64,000 nucleotides of DNA from JANELJ01 sp024511395. GTDB taxonomy: Bacteria; Pseudomonadota; Gammaproteobacteria; GRL18. Under the pieces are notes generated by a model. The model saw only the letters and a list, made by a program, of their open reading frames with translations. It did no database searches and was not told where the DNA came from. Shown in pieces: positions 57,059 through 64,000 of the stretch. The DNA lies in the NCBI GenBank assembly GCA_963681975.1, contig OY820613.1:3100001-3164000 (forward strand), in the 5' to 3' direction. A program made the position numbers and the translations under genes. Position 1 is the first letter of the stretch. The number at the start of each line of letters is the position of its first letter.

Positions 57059-58542
57059 CGACAGCCCAATCAGCAGCGACTCTGACGGGAAGGCCTCCCG
57101 TGCCGAATGTTATCTGGCCACCCAGCCGCAGCACGATAACCATGACCGGTATAACTATATCCATTATTGTTATACCAAAGAGGCCGTACGCAGGCTGGAT
57201 GAGCTGATGGTTGAGGAAGGGTTGGTAGACAATAGCTACCAGCTGATGACCCGTGCGGCCGAACGTCTGCTGGATTTTATTAACCGTAATTATCCCCGTA
57301 TAGAACACATTACCATTTTCTGCGGTGCCGGAAATAATGCCGGTGACGGCTATGTGCTGGCGTGACTGGCTAAGCTGCGGCGGCAGTATTGATTCTATGG
57401 AAGAGGTGCATTTTCAGGCTACTGACCTGATTGTAGATGCCCTTATCGGCACCGGCCTGGATCGTACTCTGGAAAACGAGTGGTATGACACTATAGCGGC
57501 CATTAATAACGCCGGCACTCCAGTATTATCCGTTGATATCCCCTCCGGCCTGTATGCCAATACCGGCTCTGTCCACGGTATTGCAGTCAAGGCCAATAAT
57601 ACGGTCACTTTTATTGCTCAAAAACAGGGTATGTACACCGCACAGGCCCGGCATTACTGCGGCAAAATTCATTTTTCTACTCTGGGAGTGGATGAATCCT
57701 TATACAATAAGGTTGAGCATAGTGCGATATTAATGGAATGGGCGGATGTGGGCGACAAATTACCCTGCCGCAGCCCTGTTAGCCATAAAGGGGATAATGG
57801 TCATATTCTGATCATCGGCGGTGACTACGGTATGGGCGGTGCCTGCCGTATTGCCGGTGAAGCCGCCTTACGCAGCGGTGCCAGGCTGGTCAGTATTGCC
57901 ACCCGCAAGGAAAATGTCAGCGTCATTACCGGCTCCAGGCCGGAATTAATGGTACATGGTATAGAGCATCCTGATGAACTGGAGCCTTTACTGGAAAAGG
58001 CCAATGCCATTGCTATCGGCCCGGAACTGGGTACTCAGCAGTGGGGCATAGCCCTGCTGGATAAAATAACCCACTACCTGAAACACCTGCCCGATGACAG
58101 TCCGCCAATTTACTGCGTGGTAGATGCCGATGCTCTGAATATTATGGCTAAGCATAATGTGGTGATCCACAATCCGGATATTATTTATACCCCGCATTTT
58201 GGTGAGGCCTGGCGGTTGTTGAAATACAACTCTGAATGTCCCGATGAAAATACCGATCGATTTAATATGATCCGCTCTTTAAAAGAGAAGTACCACGGTA
58301 CTTTTATTCTCAAAGGTGCCGGTATGGGCGACTGCCTCACCGGTATTATGGCGGCCTTACTGGGACAGGGGCTTTCAGTATCCGATGCCACCTAGGTGGG
58401 TGTCTGCCTGCACGCCAAGGCCAGTGACCTAGCTGCAATTGATGGTAAAAACGGAATGATTGTCAGCGATCTGTTTCCCAAAATCTGGCAGATTTTAAAT
58501 GACCAATCAGCTATTCCGCATTTAGGGCTATTCAGCACTTAA
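57033..58542 (+). pseudogene. nnrD: Bifunctional NAD(P)H-hydrate epimerase/dehydratase (NnrD), broken
   Basis: The N-terminal epimerase begins at ATG 57033 and shows FCGAGNNAGDGYVLA, where a TGA ends the frame. Reading resumes in another frame at SMEEVHFQATDLIVDALIGTGLDR with the segment between partly missing. The dehydratase half follows (SHKGDNGHILIIGGDYGMGG), but LKGAG joins MGDCLTG directly, whereas the family has about 25-30 residues there including the GNPGMATGG stretch. An in-frame TAG at 58393-58395 is a third lesion. Metabolite repair of damaged NADH/NADPH would be lost. Confidence 0.88.
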
Positions 58543-58843
58543 TCTGTCCGCGGTATTCACCATCAGGCCCGTATAATTTGCCGTCACGAATAAAACCGCG
58601 GCTGCTGCCATCTGCATTTAAAAGGGTCTGGCCGCGGATCTGGCCGATAAAATGGCCGTCTTTATCATACATACGGCCTCGTTTAGTGATCATACCGATG
58701 TATTTGCCGCGGTCATCATACATACGACCATCCATTAGTTTCGATTTATAGCCGCCCTGCGAATCGGTCAGCTCAACAGCAGAAGCATTGCCGGCCAATA
58801 ACATGACTGACATAAGCAGGCACAGACACCGTTTTATTTTCAT
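58532..58843 (-). CDS. Small exported protein with repeated G-x-Y-x3-G motifs
   Basis: A 103-residue protein with a signal peptide (1-22, ending GNASA). The mature part is nearly all repeats of about 15 residues: DGRMYDDRGKYIGMI, RGRMYDKDGHFIGQI, a diverged third (NADGSSRGFI) and DGKLYGPDGEYRGQI. The pattern suggests short beta-hairpins stacked in the periplasm, like other 'DGxxYDxxGxxxG' repeat proteins. No function is recognised. It overlaps the ubiD stop by 4 bp, so it is co-translated with ubiD. Confidence 0.75.
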   Translation of the reverse strand: MKIKRCLCLLMSVMLLAGNASAVELTDSQGGYKSKLMDGRMYDDRGKYIGMITKRGRMYDKDGHFIGQIRGQTLLNADGSSRGFIRDGKLYGPDGEYRGQIKC

Positions 58844-60309
58844 AGTTTTATTCCTAATTTATCCCACATTTCATCCACTTTTTTAACAATTGCCTCATCT
58901 TTGATAATCGGTCGCCCCCATTCCCGGGTGGTTTCACCCTGCCATTTACTGGTGGCGTCCATACCCATTTTTGAGCCCAGACCCGATACCGGCGAGGCAA
59001 AGTCCAGATAGTCAATGGGAGTATTTTCCACCAGAAGGGTATCCCGTGCCGGATCCATACGGGTAGTCATAGCCCAGATCACATCATTCCAGTCGCGCAC
59101 ATTCACATCATCATCACAGACAATAACAAACTTGGTGTACATAAACTGACGTAAAAATGACCAGACCCCGAACATCACGCGTTTTGCATGACCGGGATAC
59201 TGTTTTTTCATACTGACTACAGCCATCCGGTAAGAACAGCCTTCCGGGGGCAGATAAAAGTCCGCAATTTCCGGAAACTGCTTTTGCAGAATAGGTACAA
59301 ACACCTCATTGAGAGCCACACCTAGCACCGCCGGTTCATCAGGTGGGCGGCCGGTATAGGTACTGTGATAAATGGGATCTTTACGCAAGGTGATACGTTC
59401 AATGGTAAATACCGGGAAGCTGTCTACTTCATTATAATAACCCGTATGATCTCCGAACGGCCCTTCCGGCGCCTCATCACCCGGTTCCAGGTAACCTTCA
59501 AGGACAATTTCACTGCTTGCAGGCACCTGCAGATCATTACCAATGGATTTAACCAGTTCGGTTTTGCAGCCGCGCAGTAAACCAGCAAAGGCATATTCTG
59601 AAAGAGCATCGGGTACGGGAGTAACTGCCGCCAGAATAGTGGCCGGATCAGTACCCAGAGCCACGGAAACCGGAAAGCGTTCGCCCGGATGCTGTTCCTG
59701 CCACTCCCGATAATCCAGGGAACCACCACGGTGAGCCAGCCAGCGCATAATTACCTTGTTTTTAGCAATCACCTGCTGACGGTAAATACCCAGGTTCTGC
59801 CGGTCCTTATTCGGTCCCCGTGTTACTACCAGCCCCCAGGTAATTAAGGGGCCGGCATCTTCCGGCCAGCAGGTCTGGATGGGCAGCTTATTTAAATCCA
59901 CCTCATCACCTTCCCAGACAACCTTCTGACAGGGTGCCCGTTTAACTACTTTAGGTGACATATCCAGTACCTTGCGGTACATAGGCAGGGTCTGCAGGGC
60001 AGCTTTAAAGCCTTTAGGTGGTTTAGGCTCTTTTAAAAAGGCCAGTAACTGACCTATTTCACGCAAAGCTGAGACATTATCTTCCCCCATACCCAGGGCA
60101 ACCCGACGGGGTGTGCCGAATAAATTAGCCAGTACCGGCACAAAATGACCCACAGGGTTTTCAAATAACAGCGCCGGGCCTTCGGCTCTGAGCACCCGAT
60201 CGGCAATTTCTGTCATTTCCAGATTGGGATCAACAGGGTGTTTTATGCGCTTTAGTTCACCTATCTCTTCTAGTTTGTCAACAAATTCGCGCAAGTCTTT
60301 GTATTTCAT
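58840..60309 (-). CDS. ubiD: 4-hydroxy-3-polyprenylbenzoate decarboxylase UbiD
   Basis: A 489-residue prenylated-FMN-dependent decarboxylase of ubiquinone synthesis. Landmarks: MKYKDLREFVDKLEEIGELK, the prFMN/metal region ITWGLVVTRGPNKDRQNLGIYR, EGPFGDHTGYY and the C-terminal SKWQGETTREWGRP. The cofactor maker UbiX is not in the window. Intact and of usual length. Confidence 0.95.
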   Translation of the reverse strand: MKYKDLREFVDKLEEIGELKRIKHPVDPNLEMTEIADRVLRAEGPALLFENPVGHFVPVLANLFGTPRRVALGMGEDNVSALREIGQLLAFLKEPKPPKGFKAALQTLPMYRKVLDMSPKVVKRAPCQKVVWEGDEVDLNKLPIQTCWPEDAGPLITWGLVVTRGPNKDRQNLGIYRQQVIAKNKVIMRWLAHRGGSLDYREWQEQHPGERFPVSVALGTDPATILAAVTPVPDALSEYAFAGLLRGCKTELVKSIGNDLQVPASSEIVLEGYLEPGDEAPEGPFGDHTGYYNEVDSFPVFTIERITLRKDPIYHSTYTGRPPDEPAVLGVALNEVFVPILQKQFPEIADFYLPPEGCSYRMAVVSMKKQYPGHAKRVMFGVWSFLRQFMYTKFVIVCDDDVNVRDWNDVIWAMTTRMDPARDTLLVENTPIDYLDFASPVSGLGSKMGMDATSKWQGETTREWGRPIIKDEAIVKKVDEMWDKLGIKL

Positions 60310-60404
60310 AAAAACCTTTAAAAATAAATACTTAAATCAATCCCTCAGCCCAAAATTCAGACCGGAAAAGTTTAAAAAATATTAAAAAAATGAGTATTTG
60401 TTCA

Positions 60405-60573
60405 TTGCATTGAACCAATTTCGAACTACACTGTCTATATGAGTAGATGACTTAATGCACACAGCAGCAGCGAGTTATCTATAGGTGTCTCGTGGAAGCA
60501 AGAGACTCCCTAATCATTACATTTCCTTTGATTATTTAATCAAGCCGGGGTTCATCCCGCCCCGGCATTTTTA
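60405..60573 (+). ncRNA. Candidate small RNA gene with promoter and terminator
   Basis: A 286-bp gap (60310-60595) without a gene holds a -35-like TTGCAT (60405-60410), 16 bp, and -10-like TACACT (60427-60432), predicting a start near 60439. An internal hairpin GTCTC/GAGAC with a GGA in its loop (about 60488-60507) and an unpaired pyrimidine-rich stretch follow, ending at a strong terminator (60544-60572). The layout fits a trans-acting, Hfq-type RNA of about 135 nt. No known family is recognised. Confidence 0.5.
60544..60572 (+). terminator. Rho-independent terminator of the candidate sRNA
   Basis: GCCGGGG (60544-60550) pairs perfectly with CCCCGGC (60560-60566) around a nine-base loop, followed by ATTTTTAT. 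Confidence 0.85.
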
Positions 60574-60595
60574 TGCCTGATATTTATTAACTGGA

Positions 60596-60811
60596 CTATT
60601 TTTTTAACTGAGCAGTATTTTTTGCAACTTCAATTAAAGAAAGCAGAGCTTCATTTACTGCCTTTTCACTAGGAAAAGCTTTGGCCACTTCCGGCTCTAA
60701 AAGCACCAGATTGTGACCCTCCTGATAGGATTTTAAATATTTTCCACGCATTCCTTCGCCCAGATCTTTTCGGTCATATTCTTTTCTCATTTTATTACTA
60801 ACCTTCTTCAT
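60596..60811 (-). CDS. Antitoxin-like protein of a BrnT-type module
   Basis: A 71-residue protein (MKKVSNKMRKEYDRKDLGEGMRGKYLKSYQEG...) with the M(R/K)xEYD start and VVLLEPEVAKAFPSEKAVNEALLSL-type core of antitoxins that accompany DUF497 toxins. The start at 60811 is chosen because it overlaps the end of the toxin remnant. The antitoxin outlived its toxin, which is common in decaying modules. Confidence 0.65.
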   Translation of the reverse strand: MKKVSNKMRKEYDRKDLGEGMRGKYLKSYQEGHNLVLLEPEVAKAFPSEKAVNEALLSLIEVAKNTAQLKK

Positions 60812-61048
60812 ATATTTTTCTTTCAGATTTAAGCATTTCCCTTGCACTGATAATCCTCATTTTCCCCATTCTTTCTGTATGTGAAATAATAAGATATCGA
60901 TTGAATCTGGAAATACCAAATGTCAGAAGCCGTTCTTCATTAACACTATGATCCGGGTCATTACAAAAACAGTAGCTGCTTCATTAAAGGATACACCATG
61001 TTTTTTTAAATTTTTTACTTCCTTATTTTTGTCTCATTCAAATTCCAT
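60798..61048 (-). pseudogene. Second BrnT-family toxin remnant
   Basis: The ATG at 61048 opens MEFE, then TGA stands where BrnT proteins have Trp (EFEWDxxK). The frame continues KNKEVKNLKKHGVSFNEAATVF, shifts near 60955 and ends NDPDHSVNEERLLTF...MRIISAREMLKSERKIYEEG at 60798. At least one nonsense change and one frameshift make it inactive. Confidence 0.75.
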
Positions 61049-61055
61049 ATAACAC

Positions 61056-61838
61056 CTAAATTCTATAGCCGCCATGACGTCTGCGGTTTATGATATCCAT
61101 AATCAGAATACCCAGGAAAAAACCTGCACCGCCTATAACAATAATTAGCAGGTATTCTTTTTTAAACCAGCTTTTACTGAACAGCGGCGGCTCTTCTTCC
61201 AGAACTTCGTCATTCACCTGAATTTTGATACTGCTTTCATTCTGACCAGTAGCCAAAGCGGCTATTTGGCTCAGTCGCTGTTTTAACTGACTGTTGATCT
61301 GCAGAGCATGTTCCTGTTGGACCTGTCTGTCCTGAAAATCCAGTTGCTCCCAAGCTTTCAGTTCTTCTTTCAGGCGGGCAATGGTTGCTTGGTATTCCTC
61401 AAGCTGGCTTTGCAGTTCAGTTTCATTATTACTTATATTAGCTACAGGCTGCCTGTGTTCCTCCCCAAGCTGTTCCTGCAGATCGGCAAGCTGGTTTTCA
61501 AGCTCGGTAACCCGGGCTTCGGCGGGTTTTTCCGGGATAATAAACTGGGAATAAAGCCAGCCTTTAGTACCGTCGTTTAACTGCACCTGGCTGAATTCCT
61601 TGCCCGCCTGCAAAACCTCAATGGCTTCCCCTCCGGTGACCAGTTTTACCACCGGACTGTCCATGGCCGCTTTGGTATGCAGACCGGTTTGCAGGTGGGT
61701 GGTGACATAATACTGTTCAGATTCAGCTGATACCGATAATGGCAATAATAACAGAGCAAAAAGCAGAGCAAATAGCAATGTATAATGCAGTTTTGATCTA
61801 CAGTAACAACCAACCCCCAAATTCTGTATCATAAACAC
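61056..61838 (-). CDS. TIGR04211-type SH3-domain membrane protein
   Basis: A 260-residue protein: signal or anchor sequence (about 19-38), bacterial SH3 domain (about 42-102, YYVTTHLQTGLHTKAAMDS ... GWLYSQFI), coiled coil (about 105-195) and a C-terminal transmembrane helix (about 229-249) with a basic tail. This layout matches E. coli YgiM-like proteins with the SH3 domain in the periplasm. Function unsettled. Next to prlC but 19 bp away on the same strand. Confidence 0.88.
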   Translation of the reverse strand: MFMIQNLGVGCYCRSKLHYTLLFALLFALLLLPLSVSAESEQYYVTTHLQTGLHTKAAMDSPVVKLVTGGEAIEVLQAGKEFSQVQLNDGTKGWLYSQFIIPEKPAEARVTELENQLADLQEQLGEEHRQPVANISNNETELQSQLEEYQATIARLKEELKAWEQLDFQDRQVQQEHALQINSQLKQRLSQIAALATGQNESSIKIQVNDEVLEEEPPLFSKSWFKKEYLLIIVIGGAGFFLGILIMDIINRRRHGGYRI

Positions 61839-61857
61839 CCCTTAGATATTGTTATTA

Positions 61858-63915
61858 TTATGTCGTGATACCGCTGTGTCTTAACAGGGCATCTATTTTC
61901 GGCTTACGCCCGCGAAAGCGAACAAACAGAGTCATAGGATCTTCCACTCCGCCCTTTTCCAGAATAGTCTGCATAAATTTTTCACCAGTTGCCCGGTCAA
62001 ATATACCATTTTCCTCAAACAGGGAGAATGCATCAGCCGATAATACTTCCGCCCATTTATAGCTATAATAACCCGCCGCATAGCCACCGGCAAAAATATG
62101 TGAAAAACTGTGCTGAAAACGGTTAAAAGGCGGTGGCTTAAATACCGATATCTGATCCCGCACCTGGTCCAGGGTCTGCTGTACCTGCGGCTGACCATTA
62201 AGCTGGTAATTCATATGCAGTTTAAAATCAAACAGGCTGAATTCCAGTTGCCGGATCATCTGCATACCGGACTGGAAGTTTTTGGCTGCCTGCATTTTTT
62301 CAAACAGCTCATCAGGCAAAGCCTCACCCGTTTTATAATGACAGGCCACCAAGTTCAGAGACTCTTTTTCCCAGCACCAGTTTTCCATAAACTGGCTGGG
62401 TAGTTCCACTGCATCCCAGGGCACACCGTTAATACCGGAGAACCCGGCATAATCCACCTGGGTCAGCATATGGTGCAGGCCGTGACCGAATTCATGGAAC
62501 AGGGTGGTGACTTCGTCATGGGTAAACAGCGCCGGTTCATCACCAATGGGCGGCGTCAGATTGCAGGTCAGGTAGGCCACCGGTATCTGCACCACACCCT
62601 GATCCGCATGGCGCACAATACATTCATCCATCCAGGCACCGCCGCGTTTTTGCGGGCGGGCGTATAAGTCCAGATAAAACTGTCCCCTTAAGGTACCGTT
62701 CTGATCGGTAATTTCATAAAAACGGACATCGGGGTGCCAGGTTTCTACCCCGGCTACCTCTTCAATACGAATACCATAAAGGCGCTTTACAATGGCAAAC
62801 AGTCCTTCAATAACCCGGTGTTCGGGAAAATACGGTTTCAGCAGTTCCTGGGATATTTCGTATTGATGATGTTTCAGCTTTTCAGCCACATAGTTAAGAT
62901 CCCAAGCTTCCAGTTCCTCCATATCCAGATGTTCCGAGGCATACTGTCTAAGCTGTTCAATATCCTGCAGGGCATCATCCCGGGAACGATCCGCAAGCTG
63001 CTGCAGAAAATCAATCACCTCATCCGTAGATTCAGCCATTTTAGTAGCAAGGGAATATTCCGCATAGTTTTTAAAGCCCAATAAATGCGCCATTTCCTGA
63101 CGTAACTGCATGATTTTTTCCATATTTTCGGTATTGTCCCAGCGCCCGTCATCGGGCCCCTGATCGGAAGCACGGGTGCTGTATGCGGTATAAAATTCCT
63201 GCCGCACTGCCCAGTTGTCCGCATGGGTCACAATGGCAAAATAGCTGGGAAACTGCAGATTAAACACCCAGCCGTCTTTGTCTTCATGCTCCGCAGTCTG
63301 TTTCGCCATAGCCAGGGCTGAATCCGGCAGACCGGCCAGCAGCTGCGGATCGTTAATATGCCGGCTCCAGGCATTGGTGGCATCCAGTACATTATTTTCA
63401 TAACTGGAACGCAGTTTGGACAATTGCTGACGAATTTCCTTATAACGCTGCTGTTTAGCGGTATCCAGATCAATACCGGAAAGGTGAAAGTCGCGTAAAC
63501 TGTTTTCAATAATTTTTTTCTGGGCAGCACTGAGGCTATTAAATTCTTCACTGTCGGCAATAAATTTAATGGCTTTATACAGTTCGCTGTTCTGACCCAG
63601 TTCGGTATGGTACTCACTGAGCAGAGGCAGACAATGTTCATGGGCCGCCCGCAAGGGTTCAGAATTTTTTACCGAATTAAGGTGGCTGACCGGTGACCAT
63701 GCCCGGCTAAGCCGGTCATCCATGTCCTGCAGGGGTTTTAACAAGTTGTCCCAGGTATAATAGCCCTGATTCTGCTCCAGCAGTTGAGCCAATTTAGTCC
63801 GGTTTTCTGCCAGCAGATATTCTATGGCAGGGATAATATGTTCAACTTCTATCTGACCAAAACGAGGCAGGGTGCTGAAGTCCAGCAGTGGATTATTCTG
63901 TAAAGGCGTATTCAT
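61858..63915 (-). CDS. prlC: Oligopeptidase A
   Basis: A 685-residue M3-family zinc metallopeptidase that degrades signal peptides and other oligopeptides in the cytoplasm. The zinc motif HEFGH is at 474-478 (TLFHEFGHGLHHML), with the third ligand region in SQFMENW downstream. Length and motifs are normal. The minus-strand start at 63915 is near the window edge; 63916-64000 hold no visible gene. Confidence 0.95.
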   Translation of the reverse strand: MNTPLQNNPLLDFSTLPRFGQIEVEHIIPAIEYLLAENRTKLAQLLEQNQGYYTWDNLLKPLQDMDDRLSRAWSPVSHLNSVKNSEPLRAAHEHCLPLLSEYHTELGQNSELYKAIKFIADSEEFNSLSAAQKKIIENSLRDFHLSGIDLDTAKQQRYKEIRQQLSKLRSSYENNVLDATNAWSRHINDPQLLAGLPDSALAMAKQTAEHEDKDGWVFNLQFPSYFAIVTHADNWAVRQEFYTAYSTRASDQGPDDGRWDNTENMEKIMQLRQEMAHLLGFKNYAEYSLATKMAESTDEVIDFLQQLADRSRDDALQDIEQLRQYASEHLDMEELEAWDLNYVAEKLKHHQYEISQELLKPYFPEHRVIEGLFAIVKRLYGIRIEEVAGVETWHPDVRFYEITDQNGTLRGQFYLDLYARPQKRGGAWMDECIVRHADQGVVQIPVAYLTCNLTPPIGDEPALFTHDEVTTLFHEFGHGLHHMLTQVDYAGFSGINGVPWDAVELPSQFMENWCWEKESLNLVACHYKTGEALPDELFEKMQAAKNFQSGMQMIRQLEFSLFDFKLHMNYQLNGQPQVQQTLDQVRDQISVFKPPPFNRFQHSFSHIFAGGYAAGYYSYKWAEVLSADAFSLFEENGIFDRATGEKFMQTILEKGGVEDPMTLFVRFRGRKPKIDALLRHSGITT

Positions 63916-64000
63916 AATTTCCAGCGTTATCTTAAGCGTATTCCGGATTTACCGGTTTTTTTGTTATTTTCTGTCCCTGATGCAGGCAATTACCGCCTTG

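Noticed and set aside
1..64000. tRNA genes, retrons, DGRs or prophage
   Set aside because: No tRNA T-loop with matching acceptor stem, no reverse transcriptase and no phage structural genes were seen on reading both strands.

Overview
The window is chromosomal DNA of a gammaproteobacterium that very probably oxidises reduced sulfur. Lineage evidence: a ubiquinone set (ubiE-ubiJ-ubiB and ubiD), hslVU, the dapF-DUF484-xerC order, prlC, hemW, folA and ung are all of gammaproteobacterial type. Metabolic evidence: a complete flavocytochrome c sulfide dehydrogenase (fccAB) sits behind a NapC/NirT-type tetraheme cytochrome and a periplasmic ankyrin protein. No tRNA, rRNA, prophage or CRISPR array was seen.

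Layout. 1-8.7 kb: partial glucokinase, a lipoprotein, a broken chemoreceptor, two membrane proteins, and a decayed gene split by an IS982 that itself carries an IS5-like element. 8.8-12.8 kb: the sulfide-oxidation operon, preceded by palindromic upstream sites, a sigma-54-type promoter and a leader hairpin. 12.8-17.9 kb: an electron-transfer/secretion cluster on the minus strand (TlpA-like thioredoxin, PpiC isomerase, truncated seven-heme lipoprotein) with a divergent TetR regulator. 17.9-26.1 kb: three IS5-like copies that broke a radical SAM gene, sit beside a permease fragment and broke a diguanylate cyclase, around an intact folA. 26.1-33.2 kb: the RDD-SpoIIM-DUF4129-DUF4350-MoxR-DUF58 operon. 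33.3-38 kb: an ISAs1 remnant, an ECF sigma factor with a decayed DUF3379 partner, hemerythrin and YSC84 proteins, ung, and a receiver protein lacking its phosphoacceptor region. 38-46.3 kb: ubiB/ubiJ/ubiE, DUF2452, a membrane-tethered SMC/Rad50-like ATPase with a small partner, DUF971 and hslUV. 46.4-53.1 kb: a class III cyclase broken by an IS5-like copy that holds an IS21, then a second IS982 and a BrnT toxin remnant. 53.3-63.9 kb: xerC/DUF484/dapF, hemW, a broken nnrD, ubiD, a candidate sRNA, a second BrnT-type remnant, an SH3 protein and prlC.

Two themes stand out. First, the genome is eroding. Five IS5-like copies, each flanked by a perfect 4-bp duplication, lie alongside many non-IS lesions (internal deletions, frameshifts, nonsense codons), mostly in signalling and accessory genes, while core metabolism is intact. 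This would fit a host-associated or otherwise relaxed-selection lineage, but the sequence alone does not prove that. Second, the sulfide operon has an unusually clear regulatory region that suggests sigma-54-dependent, activator-controlled sulfide oxidation feeding electrons through a NapC-type cytochrome.
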